19,720 bases of DNA, taken from Bacillota bacterium. Its GTDB lineage: Bacteria; Bacillota; Clostridia; Lachnospirales; Lachnospiraceae. Below are positions 1 to 6,567 of the stretch, piece after piece; the first letter of the stretch is position 1, and the number at the start of each line of letters is the position of its first letter. The notes below the pieces were generated by a model, which saw only the letters and a program-made list of their open reading frames with translations, did no database searches and was not told the origin of the DNA. A program made the position numbers and the translations under genes. Location: NCBI GenBank assembly GCA_023460575.1, contig JAEWPQ010000016.1, forward strand, positions 1-19,720, written 5' to 3'.

Positions 1-153
1 GGTAGGTCCGGTAGGTCCGGCAGGCCCTACAGCGCCGGTAGCGCCAGTAGGCCCGGTAGGTCCGGTAGCGCCGGTAGCGCCGGTAGCACCAGTAGGTCCG
101 GTAGGTCCGGTAGGTCCGGTAGGTCCGGCAGGCCCTACAGCGCCGGTAGCGCC
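1..153 (-). repeat. 45-bp perfect direct repeat (copies 1-45 and 109-153) inside the collagen-like gene
   Basis: Bases 1-45 recur exactly at 109-153, an offset of 108 bp (12 Gly-X-Y triplets). The copies diverge at the next codon (agt against agg). The wider 1-270 region is built from 9-bp units (ggtaggtcc, ggtagcgcc), so it is a low-complexity tract prone to in-frame length change and to assembly error. Confidence 0.85.
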
Positions 154-501
154 AGGAGGTCCGGTAGGTCCGGTAGCGCCGGTAGCACCAGTAGCGCCAG
201 TAGGCCCGGTAGCGCCGGTAGCGCCAGTGGCACCGGTAGGTCCGGTAGGTCCGGTAGGCCCGGTAGGTCCATCAGGTCCTGGGATTCCCTGTGGTCCGGT
301 AGGTCCGGTAGGTCCAGGACGACCAGTAGGTCCTTGTGGTCCGGTAGGCCCGGTAGGTCCAGGACAGCCTCTGGGCCCCTGTGGTCCAACAGGTCCAGGA
401 CAGCCTCTGGGTCCCTGTGGTCCGGTAGGTCCAGGACAGCATCTGGGTCCCTGCGGTGGGCAACAGTAGTGATTATTATCCCAATCTCTACAATCATTCA
501 T
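1..501 (-). CDS. Collagen-like (Gly-X-Y repeat) surface protein, probable spore/exosporium protein, 3' end outside window
   Basis: The frame is open from ATG at 501 to the window edge (167 codons, no stop), so the C-terminal part is missing. Residues 1-17 form a short Cys/Asn/Asp-rich head (MNDCRDWDNNHYCCPPQ). Residues 18-167 are 50 consecutive triplets, 49 of them beginning with Gly. The proximal ones are mostly GPQ, GPR, GCP and GPT, and the distal ones GPT, GAT and GPA. Only the second triplet (CCP) breaks the pattern. A ribosome site (GGCAGGAGG) lies 7 bases upstream of this ATG. A second ATG at 497 opens a different frame and is a shadow. Bacterial proteins of this type (BclA-like) form triple-helical filaments on spores. 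In them Thr in GPT/GAT triplets is often glycosylated, and a C-terminal globular domain trimerises the fibre. A spore role here is inferred from the sigma-K-like promoter and the DUF4489 neighbours; other surface roles are possible. Confidence 0.88.
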   Translation of the reverse strand, partial: MNDCRDWDNNHYCCPPQGPRCCPGPTGPQGPRGCPGPVGPQGPRGCPGPTGPTGPQGPTGRPGPTGPTGPQGIPGPDGPTGPTGPTGPTGATGATGATGPTGATGATGATGPTGPPGATGAVGPAGPTGPTGPTGPTGATGATGATGPTGPTGATGAVGPAGPTGPT

Positions 502-582
502 AATTATTTCCTCCTGCCAACGTGTAGCATTCTTATAATTCAAAAATTATATTATAAAGGGCTTATACACACCTTTATAACA

Positions 583-610
583 TATCATATGTATCTATCT
601 TTCAGTTTGT
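583..610 (-). promoter_or_regulatory. Sigma-K-like promoter of the collagen-like gene
   Basis: Read on the minus strand, AACA (AC at 610-609) is followed after 17 bases by CATATGATA (591-583). This fits the mother-cell sigma-K consensus AC, N16-17, CATANNNTA. The predicted start of transcription lies about 75 bases before the ATG. The -10 also partly resembles the sigma-E element, but no matching sigma-E -35 is seen. A match this short in AT-rich DNA can arise by chance; its position upstream of a collagen-like gene raises its weight. Confidence 0.5.
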
Positions 611-742
611 TAGAATTTAATTCAGTTGTTTGGCTTTTTTACAGGATTTGGGGTAAAGGATTGGGGGGAGGGGTCCAATTGAGAGAAATGAGTCTGATCA
701 AGGGCTGACAAAATGGATTTAAAGAGTGTTTGTTTCCAACAG

Positions 743-796
743 AAAAAACTCCTTTTTAGTAGGTGCTTTACGTTGTAAACATTACCAAAAAGGAGT
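743..796 (-). terminator. Hairpin terminator downstream of the DUF4489/membrane-protein genes
   Basis: ACTCCTTTTT (748-757) and AAAAAGGAGT (787-796) form a perfect 10-bp stem. Nested inside are GGT/ACC and TTTAC-gtt-GTAAA (767-779). On the minus strand the stem is followed by a T run (747-743). There is no T run on the plus-strand side, so it serves the minus-strand gene ending at 850. The stem is AT-rich for a terminator. Confidence 0.65.
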
Positions 797-849
797 AAAA
801 AGCATCAATTTTTTTGCGTGGAGGTTTGGTATAAAAAACAACTTTTATG

Positions 850-1593
850 TCATGCGTTATAGACCGCTTTTCTGATTGCTTCGATCAAAGAATATAATCC
901 AAGCTCATTACAGTCGTTAATCAATCCTATTTTAATAAATTCACCAAAGGACTGCTTAATTCCTTCATTATCGCTTAATTGCGTTAACATGATCGTATTT
1001 TCAATAAGCTCCAGAGCATCCTTATCATCACTGCTTTTTTCAGTATATTTAGCAAGTAATTTTTGAAGATCAATAATTAGTGGGCTGGTTTCCTTTACTG
1101 ACTGTACTTTAATTATTTCTTTATTGATGGGTTTTTCTTCAACGGCTAAAGTAATTTCATCTATTTTGCCATCACCGTTAAAATCTATATTTATTTCAGA
1201 GTAAACCTCTTTTTTTGTTAAATGGTCAATCATTAGTTCGTATACCTGCTGAGTAAAATCTTCATTATTGGAAGCAAAAGAAAAAATTATTCCTGTGTTT
1301 ATCTCAATATTAATATCTTTAATATCCTTTCTTTTCAGGTACCATGTGATCCATCCCAGGAGGCAGGTGATAAGGGGAATCAGCAAAACTATGCGGACTG
1401 CCTGATTAAAACCAGATAAAGCTATAAAAAATAAAATAATATACAAATGTACCGGTAATTGATCTTTAAAACAGTTTCCAACCCATATGCGGGAAATATT
1501 GGGGATTTGAATCATATTGTCTTCCCATTTTATAGTATTTCTATTTATATTAATCATGGAATTTTTAAATCTTTTCATAGTATGATTTATCAT
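850..1593 (-). CDS. Small membrane-anchored protein with DUF6232-like N-terminus and a Ca-loop-like motif, function unknown
   Basis: 247 residues. The ATG at 1593 overlaps the TGA of the upstream DUF4489 gene by 4 bases (ATGA), with AAAGGAG just before it, so the two are translationally coupled. Residues 13-40 form a short beta-type segment (NINRNTIKWEDNMIQIPNIS). Two hydrophobic helices follow at about 48-61 and 64-85, then an acidic, soluble C-terminal half (91-247). The N-terminal layout resembles small bacterial DUF6232-like membrane proteins; this is recalled, not tested. Residues 137-145 read DFNGDGKID, a match to the DxDxDGxxD calcium-loop pattern, but position 12 of an EF-hand loop is Thr rather than Glu. 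There is no signal peptide. The gene ends just before a terminator. I do not know its function; co-transcription with a DUF4489 gene suggests a spore or envelope role. Confidence 0.7.
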   Translation of the reverse strand: MINHTMKRFKNSMININRNTIKWEDNMIQIPNISRIWVGNCFKDQLPVHLYIILFFIALSGFNQAVRIVLLIPLITCLLGWITWYLKRKDIKDINIEINTGIIFSFASNNEDFTQQVYELMIDHLTKKEVYSEINIDFNGDGKIDEITLAVEEKPINKEIIKVQSVKETSPLIIDLQKLLAKYTEKSSDDKDALELIENTIMLTQLSDNEGIKQSFGEFIKIGLINDCNELGLYSLIEAIRKAVYNA

Positions 1594-2192
1594 AATTCTC
1601 CTTTCTGATTTTTATTGTTATCCTCAATGAGAGATGCGAATAAAACCGGGTTTGTTATTATTATGGTGCCAGTGGTCTCAAAACCCATAACTTCTATATA
1701 TACAATATAATTACAGCATTTACATTTTGATGGATTACAATCACAGGCTGTGAACGATAGTATATTAGTTTCTGTTGCCGGCAAATTTCTGGCATAAACA
1801 TAATTTGCACTGACGGGAATCTTCGTTATCTGGCAGGCCTCCTGTCTGACCAGCTGAAAACGGAGATGCAGCCTGGCATTGATTGTTTCAATATTGCAGG
1901 AGAAATTAAAATATATGATATAATTTTTGTAAATGGAGGTATCCAGGTTAATTGATGCTACGATATATGTAGCGCCCCTTTCGGAACTGTCAGGTAAAAT
2001 AATTCCTCCTAATTCAGAAGTTCTGAATAATACATCATCAGCAGCAGAATGTTTTACGGGGAGCTCATGATTTTTTTTCGGATATTGCCGGCAGTCATAT
2101 GTTTTTGCATGGGAAGGCTGAGGATTATTATTGAACGTTCTGTTATATGACATATTTCGTCGGAAAGGCATACCGAAAAAGCAGTTATACAT
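1590..2192 (-). CDS. DUF4489-family Cys-rich protein, copy B
   Basis: 200 residues, starting at ATG 2192 with AAGGAG 8 bases upstream. A variable, basic, Asn/Pro-rich N-terminus (1-50) precedes a conserved all-beta domain (about 54-191). That domain aligns along its length with the protein at 2330-2869: the LGGIILP turn, the VASINLDTS strand, the CDC (150-152) and CxCC (157-160) cluster, and a closing FASLIEDN motif. The pattern is that of the clostridial DUF4489 family, whose biochemical role is unknown. There is no signal peptide or membrane segment, as expected for a mother-cell protein deposited on spores. The stop overlaps the start of the membrane-protein gene, so the two form one unit. 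Family assignment rests on remembered family features plus the clear paralogy. Confidence 0.75.
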   Translation of the reverse strand: MYNCFFGMPFRRNMSYNRTFNNNPQPSHAKTYDCRQYPKKNHELPVKHSAADDVLFRTSELGGIILPDSSERGATYIVASINLDTSIYKNYIIYFNFSCNIETINARLHLRFQLVRQEACQITKIPVSANYVYARNLPATETNILSFTACDCNPSKCKCCNYIVYIEVMGFETTGTIIITNPVLFASLIEDNNKNQKGEL

Positions 2193-2215
2193 GGCTATAG
2201 CTCCTTATATGAATG

Positions 2216-2264
2216 TTCATAGATAGAGTATTCGGCCGTTAAGACCAAATGCTCTATCTATGAA
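2216..2264 (-). promoter_or_regulatory. Long hairpin in the gap between the two DUF4489 genes
   Basis: Arms 2216-2232 (ttcatagatagagtatt) and 2248-2264 (aatgctctatctatgaa) pair over 17 bp with one non-Watson-Crick position. The loop is 15 bases (2233-2247). No T run follows on either strand, so it is not a standard terminator. On the minus strand it ends about 8 bases before the AAGGAG of the gene at 1590-2192. It could affect translation, stabilise or process a joint transcript, or be a DNA operator. Confidence 0.6.
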
Positions 2265-2329
2265 GAAAGTCAGTTTATGCAACTATTTGTAATAATACGG
2301 CCCTGCTTCCTGCTGCTTCTCAGTTTCTA

Positions 2330-2869
2330 CTAATAGCATTCGTTTTCTACAATGAGTGCGGCAAGAGTTGCGTTGTTAATGGCGGTTACGCCAACGGTAG
2401 CAACACCGGCGACAGTAGCAATTACGCTGTAAGTGCAGCAATCATCGCTGCAGAAATCGCAGTCGCATACAAAGAAGCTAAAAGTATTGCTGTCAGTAAC
2501 AGCAACGATCCGTGAGAATGTCCAGATAGGTCCTACCGGAAGTGCAGTAATCTGATTTTTACACTGCTTAAACAACTGGAAATTGAGCGTTAAGACAGCA
2601 GCTGTGGTTACGATATTGCTTGCAAACTCAAATTTAATACAAGGTCTTTTTAAATACTTGGTATCTACAGTAACAGAAGCTAAAGTAAAGGTAGAACCGG
2701 CAGCTGTTAAGGCAGGAAGAGATACGCCACCCTGGCTGCCGCACTTTAAGATTGTCCGGTTGGGTTTAAGAAACTTTTTGGGCCGTTCACATGAGCAGCC
2801 GCAATTGCACGAATAGTCCTGTACTTCATCACCGTCATATTCGCTTGTTCTGATATCTTGATCATTCAT
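2330..2869 (-). CDS. DUF4489-family Cys-rich protein, copy A
   Basis: 179 residues, starting at ATG 2869 with GGAGG 7-8 bases upstream. The N-terminus (1-32) is acidic and ends in a Cys cluster (CNCGCSC, 21-27). The conserved domain starts at about residue 39 with ILKCGSQGGVSLP, a hallmark opening of DUF4489 proteins. It continues with TLASVTVDTKYL (62-73) and the paired CDCDFC (135-140) and CC (144-145) cluster, and ends in ALIVENECY. Predicted strands dominate, suggesting a beta-sandwich or jelly-roll fold. Nine or more cysteines suggest disulfide or metal cross-linking in a coat layer. It is a paralogue of the protein at 1590-2192. The head MND resembles the start of the collagen-like protein but is too short to be informative. 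Its promoter was not identified with confidence. Confidence 0.78.
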   Translation of the reverse strand: MNDQDIRTSEYDGDEVQDYSCNCGCSCERPKKFLKPNRTILKCGSQGGVSLPALTAAGSTFTLASVTVDTKYLKRPCIKFEFASNIVTTAAVLTLNFQLFKQCKNQITALPVGPIWTFSRIVAVTDSNTFSFFVCDCDFCSDDCCTYSVIATVAGVATVGVTAINNATLAALIVENECY

Positions 2870-2910
2870 GATGTGACCTCCATTTTACTTGATAATTAAG
2901 GCTTTCTAAT

Positions 2911-2927
2911 TATACCGTCATGGTATA
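2911..2927. promoter_or_regulatory. Short inverted repeat upstream of DUF4489 copy A
   Basis: TATACC (2911-2916), five bases, then GGTATA (2922-2927) form a perfect 6-bp inverted repeat 42-58 bases before the start codon at 2869. It may be an operator or part of the leader. It is short and AT-rich, so chance is a real alternative. Confidence 0.3.
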
Positions 2928-3030
2928 CTACATTATATTAGAGAGAAAAAATTATGCTACACTTTTGCTGAAAAATTATATGTGATTAGTTTTAAGATAC
3001 AGGTATTATCAGTAGAAGCTCTTGGAGTAA

Positions 3031-3085
3031 AATAAAAAAATGAGCAGATAATAATGAAAAAACAGAGTCATTATTAACTGCTCAT
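3031..3085 (-). terminator. Intrinsic terminator of the kinase-regulator-lyase operon
   Basis: Arms 3040-3057 and 3068-3085 (ATGAGCAG...TAATGA and its complement) pair at 17 of 18 positions around a 10-base loop. On the minus strand the stem runs into TTTTTTTATT (3040-3031). It lies 42 bases after the stop of the lyase gene at 3128, and also separates this operon from the DUF4489 genes downstream. Confidence 0.85.
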
Positions 3086-3127
3086 GAATTATGTCCTTAT
3101 TCTTTAAGAAGTGTCATCTTGTCCTGA

Positions 3128-4936
3128 TTATTCAATCGTCAATACTAAATCGTTTGTATCAATTGCCACCAGAACCCGGTAGATATCATGTTTCCAGGTT
3201 GTCTTCAGCCGCTCATCCGTTATGGGAAGACATTCCTTTTTCATGTGGGAGCAGCCGGTTACGGACAGATGCCCTAGATTTCCAATGGTGATCCGGTTTC
3301 CCTCTATGGTAGGTTCTTCGTAAAACATAAGGGATAATACCGGCTGTAAGTAATCACCCTCGTAATGATCCTTTATCACAATCTGTGCGCCTTTCTTCAA
3401 AACGGCACTTCTCTGATAAGAATGGATCCGATTGTCCGGGTAGGCGTCCGCAATGTCCATTGAGATGCTGCAGGCTGAGGAACCAAGCTCATAATAGACG
3501 TTTTTGGCGGCATAAGAAGCGCCGTCTTTTTGAATGATTTCAGTGTCTCCATAGAGGAAAGAGGGAAGATTATGATAGCGGGACTGCATTGTCCATATTT
3601 CGTACCTCTCCGGTGAAAATGTCTTTTTGGTATAGGTTTCTACGCCCACATCAATCAGAAGCGGCCTGCCGTTTTTATAGATGGTAAAGCTGCCGGTGTC
3701 ATTGTGATTGTGGCTGTCATCGTTATCCCCCGCTTTGACTGCCAGGCACAGGTGTTCATCCCTGGCAATGAAGATTCCAACGCTTTCGTACCAGCAGTCT
3801 TTATGTCTGATGGAAGGATTTTTGTCAAAAGCCAGCATCTCCGTATGTGCGAAAATGGTCTGGAGCCGGTAAAATAAATTGTGTTCACTGACATCTAAGG
3901 GATCTTCGCTGTTCTGATAATCGGAAGCGGCAAAAGCCATCAGTTCCTGATTTTTCGTACGTTTGCCGAATAGATATTCCCTGGCACCACACCGTCCGGC
4001 AACAGGAGAACAGTCTGCAAAATTTACATAATAGATACCGTCTATATGGACGTTTAAAATGTATGCTGCGATGTTCCTGATTTTTTCATTTAAGTATACG
4101 GTATTAAAAGAATCATTAGTGATGTTATTTAACAGCTCCAGACAATTAAACAAGCATAATCCTGCATGCCGGTAATACTGGGCACCTTCATCACAGCAGC
4201 CATCTTCTCCGTACTCATCAAGAAAATAGTCCATGCTCTTGCAAGCCTTATCAAGAATCTGTCTCTTTGCTGGCGCATCAAGCTCTCTTGTGAAAGCAGA
4301 GAGAAGAACATTCTGGGTGCACCATACCGTCCAGTTATTCATATGGCTTTTCCCATCGCCCATCCACCAGAAATGTTCATTCAGATAAGGAGTAAAGATC
4401 CGTTCTTCCAGATTTTTATTAATCATTGCTGAGAGAAAAGGGCTTACATGAAGAAGCTCCCTGCGAAGAAGATATTCAGCCATGGAAAGGACTGCTCCGG
4501 TTTCGGCAGCAAATAAGTCTATGACAGGACGGGTTACGTCAGGAAGAATAAATTGGGGCGTATCCCGGATATAAGAGTTATGGGCAGGAAGCTGCCACGC
4601 ATTTTCTTCACAGATTAAATAAAGTCCGTTTATGATATCATCAAGGAAACGCCCTTTATATTCTGCACATTCGGCCAGTACCAGTGAATTTATGGCTGTC
4701 CGTCTTAAAAACATCTTATCCTGAAAATGACTCCGGTTTCCAGTTCTTGAAAATTCCATAAAATCGGTTGCTGTAAGAGAAGGATAAGTGAAATTAAGAA
4801 ATCCCTCCCCGTTTTTGATCAGACGGGATCTTAATTCCTCTGGCAGAGATTCCCAGGCCTCCCGGCGGCAGGCGGGAAAGTATGGATTAAAACAGGATAT
4901 GGGTTTGTTTAAGTGTTGAAAGATTTCGGTAATCAT
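3128..4936 (-). CDS. Heparinase II/III-family polysaccharide lyase, cytoplasmic
   Basis: 602 residues with no signal peptide. The N-terminal half (about 20-350) is helix-rich and fits the alpha/alpha-toroid of this superfamily. The C-terminal half (about 375-600) is the heparinase II/III beta-sandwich, with its signature SHNHNDTGSF (408-417), the strand GRPLLIDVGVETY, and YHNLP (454-458). By analogy with HepIII and PL15/PL17 lyases, Asn200/201 (NNW) would neutralise the uronate carboxylate, and Tyr254 or Tyr255 (GAQYYRHAG) and His409 or His411 would act as base and acid. Such enzymes cleave 1,4 bonds to uronic acid by beta-elimination and leave a 4,5-unsaturated uronyl end. That product is the substrate of the GH88 enzyme encoded across the divergent promoter. 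TAAGGAG of the preceding regulator stop supplies its ribosome site. It is last in a kinase-regulator-lyase operon. The exact polysaccharide is not readable from sequence. Confidence 0.88.
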   Translation of the reverse strand: MITEIFQHLNKPISCFNPYFPACRREAWESLPEELRSRLIKNGEGFLNFTYPSLTATDFMEFSRTGNRSHFQDKMFLRRTAINSLVLAECAEYKGRFLDDIINGLYLICEENAWQLPAHNSYIRDTPQFILPDVTRPVIDLFAAETGAVLSMAEYLLRRELLHVSPFLSAMINKNLEERIFTPYLNEHFWWMGDGKSHMNNWTVWCTQNVLLSAFTRELDAPAKRQILDKACKSMDYFLDEYGEDGCCDEGAQYYRHAGLCLFNCLELLNNITNDSFNTVYLNEKIRNIAAYILNVHIDGIYYVNFADCSPVAGRCGAREYLFGKRTKNQELMAFAASDYQNSEDPLDVSEHNLFYRLQTIFAHTEMLAFDKNPSIRHKDCWYESVGIFIARDEHLCLAVKAGDNDDSHNHNDTGSFTIYKNGRPLLIDVGVETYTKKTFSPERYEIWTMQSRYHNLPSFLYGDTEIIQKDGASYAAKNVYYELGSSACSISMDIADAYPDNRIHSYQRSAVLKKGAQIVIKDHYEGDYLQPVLSLMFYEEPTIEGNRITIGNLGHLSVTGCSHMKKECLPITDERLKTTWKHDIYRVLVAIDTNDLVLTIE

Positions 4937-4948
4937 GATGTATTCTCC

Positions 4949-6562
4949 TTATTTTTCTTCAGGATCCAGGGTATTTTGCTGGATATAGTCCCTGGGAGAG
5001 TATCCTGTGACTTTTTTAAATACTTTGCTGAAATAAAAAGCGCTTTCGAAGCCTAGCTGGTCAGCGACTTCATAAATCTTCATGTCCTGCTCCAGAAGAA
5101 GAGATTTTGCTTTATTGATCTTTGCCTGGGCAATGTATTCGGAAAATCCCAGCTGACAGTTCTTTTTAAACAGGATGCTTAAATAATTGGGACTAAGTCC
5201 AAACACTCCGGCCACCTCATTTAAGCTGAGTTTTTCCGTAACGTGATTGTGAATATATTTTTGCACGTTTGTAATAACATGGGCTTTATAGGTTTTTCGT
5301 TTGGATTTTAAGATCTCACATAAGCCGTCACGGAGAACGGTCATCCATTCCACGATCTGTTCCACATTGCTGAAGCGGTAGATGGAGCGGTAGCCGTCGC
5401 TGTAGGAAGAGAAGATCTCTGCCATATTTGCCTCTCCGTCAGGCAGCAGGGACAATGCCAGATATAGAATATTGCAGGCACCGTCGGCAGCCTGGGAAAA
5501 ACGCAGGGGATGAGCTTCAAACAGTTCTATAATCTCTGTTAAAGTGCGGGAGAGAACATCTGTATCAAATTCATTAAATGCTTTTGTAATTTCCACTTTA
5601 AAGACAGAGATATTAAAAGCGTTCCGTATGGAATCCGTATCACTGCTGTTAAAAAAAATAATGGACTGAGAGCGGTCCATACGCCCAAAAGCCTGGCGGG
5701 CCTCCTGATAGGATTCACTGATTTTTAATGGCTGGGAAAAGGGTGTACCCACACCAGTGGAAAGGGTGACATTAAAATAATTGTTCACCATTTCTGAAGC
5801 ATTGGAAAAGGCATTTTTAACAGCCTCATCCTGATAAGCATCCGTGGAATCAAGATGAAATACCACCGCAAAATGCTTCATATCCAGAGATACCACATAG
5901 GCGGGCAGATGCTTGGTTATAATTTCTCTTGCCATCTGGAGCGTGCTGTTATAAAGATTCATCAGCTTACTGTATTCCATATCCCCATGGTTGTTTTCCT
6001 GTATTTCACAAAATGCTGCAAAGTAGCAATGCTCAGTAAAACTCAGCTTTAAATCCTTTGACTGCAGTTCGAACTGTTCCTCACTGTCAAATAAATTGTG
6101 AAGAAGCCGCATAAAGAATTTTTCATAATAACTTTGAAGCAGGGGACGGCCCGATTCCTTATATTCTATGGAAACCCGGAGACTTTCCAGGCGTGAAAGA
6201 GCTTTTTGAACGGATTCCAGCAGGGACCCGGCATTCAGCTCCAGTTTGATTAGATAATCCACCGCTTCATAGGACATTGCTTCTTTGATCAGCTGGAATT
6301 CCTCATAACTGGTGAGGAATATAAATAAAGGAATCTTACCGTATTTATCCCGGCAGGTCTTTGCAAGATCCAGACCGTTCATGATAGGCATGCGGATATC
6401 AGTGATGACGATTTCCGGTGAATATTCCTCAATTAAGTCCAGAGCATTCTGGCCATTTACTGCAGTACCGCAGATTTCAATTCCGTAATCTGCCCAGTTT
6501 AACATAGATTTTATTCCAATCTGAACCAGAGGTTCATCATCCACGATTAATAATTTTGTCAT
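4949..6562 (-). CDS. YesN-type response regulator with AraC-family DNA-binding domain
   Basis: 537 residues. The receiver domain (1-125) has the acidic pair Asp8/Asp9, phosphoacceptor Asp55 in VITDIRMP, Thr84 and Lys106. A middle region (about 140-420), typical of YesN-like regulators, has no catalytic motif I can name. The C-terminal AraC domain (about 427-528) has two helix-turn-helix units (LSLNEVAGVFGLSPNYLSILFKK and IYEVADQLGFESAFYFSKVFKK) and ends in GYSPRDYI. Its start lies 5 bases after the stop of the kinase gene, with the ribosome site inside the kinase 3' end, so the two are coupled. It most likely activates the divergent transporter/enzyme operon; the direct repeats at 8641-8658 are the best candidate site. 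Confidence 0.95.
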   Translation of the reverse strand: MTKLLIVDDEPLVQIGIKSMLNWADYGIEICGTAVNGQNALDLIEEYSPEIVITDIRMPIMNGLDLAKTCRDKYGKIPLFIFLTSYEEFQLIKEAMSYEAVDYLIKLELNAGSLLESVQKALSRLESLRVSIEYKESGRPLLQSYYEKFFMRLLHNLFDSEEQFELQSKDLKLSFTEHCYFAAFCEIQENNHGDMEYSKLMNLYNSTLQMAREIITKHLPAYVVSLDMKHFAVVFHLDSTDAYQDEAVKNAFSNASEMVNNYFNVTLSTGVGTPFSQPLKISESYQEARQAFGRMDRSQSIIFFNSSDTDSIRNAFNISVFKVEITKAFNEFDTDVLSRTLTEIIELFEAHPLRFSQAADGACNILYLALSLLPDGEANMAEIFSSYSDGYRSIYRFSNVEQIVEWMTVLRDGLCEILKSKRKTYKAHVITNVQKYIHNHVTEKLSLNEVAGVFGLSPNYLSILFKKNCQLGFSEYIAQAKINKAKSLLLEQDMKIYEVADQLGFESAFYFSKVFKKVTGYSPRDYIQQNTLDPEEK

Positions 6563-6567
6563 ATCTG

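Larger units (their letters stand above)
502..849. other. Intergenic region between collagen-like gene and the membrane-protein gene
   Basis: No convincing gene is seen in these 348 bases. They hold the ribosome site and a sigma-K-like promoter of the collagen-like gene, a G-rich stretch at 649-673 (GGGG, GGGGGG and GGGG runs), and the terminator of the gene ending at 850. An apparent plus-strand frame across 334-708 overlaps the collagen repeats antisense and has no supporting signal. Confidence 0.6.

Noticed and set aside
1..270. Possible CRISPR array or tandem satellite
   Set aside because: The 9-bp units are codons of Gly-X-Y triplets in an intact frame; no 20-40 bp repeats with unique spacers.
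227..469. Plus-strand Gly-Pro-rich frame (VGPVGP repeats)
   Set aside because: Antisense reading of the same 9-bp repeats also yields Gly-Pro triplets; there is no ribosome site, and the minus-strand frame is longer, has a proper start and continues to the edge.
135..497. Minus-strand frame with Leu/Asp/Pro repeats (MIVEIGIII...)
   Set aside because: It is a frame-shifted shadow of the collagen-like gene; the ATG at 501 has the ribosome site and gives a clean Gly-X-Y register.
649..673. G-quadruplex-like run (GGGG, GG, GGGGGG, GGGG)
   Set aside because: Only three runs of three or more G, with uneven loops; not a canonical quadruplex motif and not near a transcription start I can place.
334..708. 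Plus-strand frame of 124 codons across the collagen gene start and its promoter
   Set aside because: Composition is antisense repeat plus AT-rich intergenic DNA; no ribosome site and no family resemblance.
2880..3000. Sigma-E or sigma-K promoter for DUF4489 copy A (CATATAAT and CATAATTTT on the minus strand)
   Set aside because: The -10-like strings occur, but no -35 element lies at the right spacing, so I do not call a promoter.
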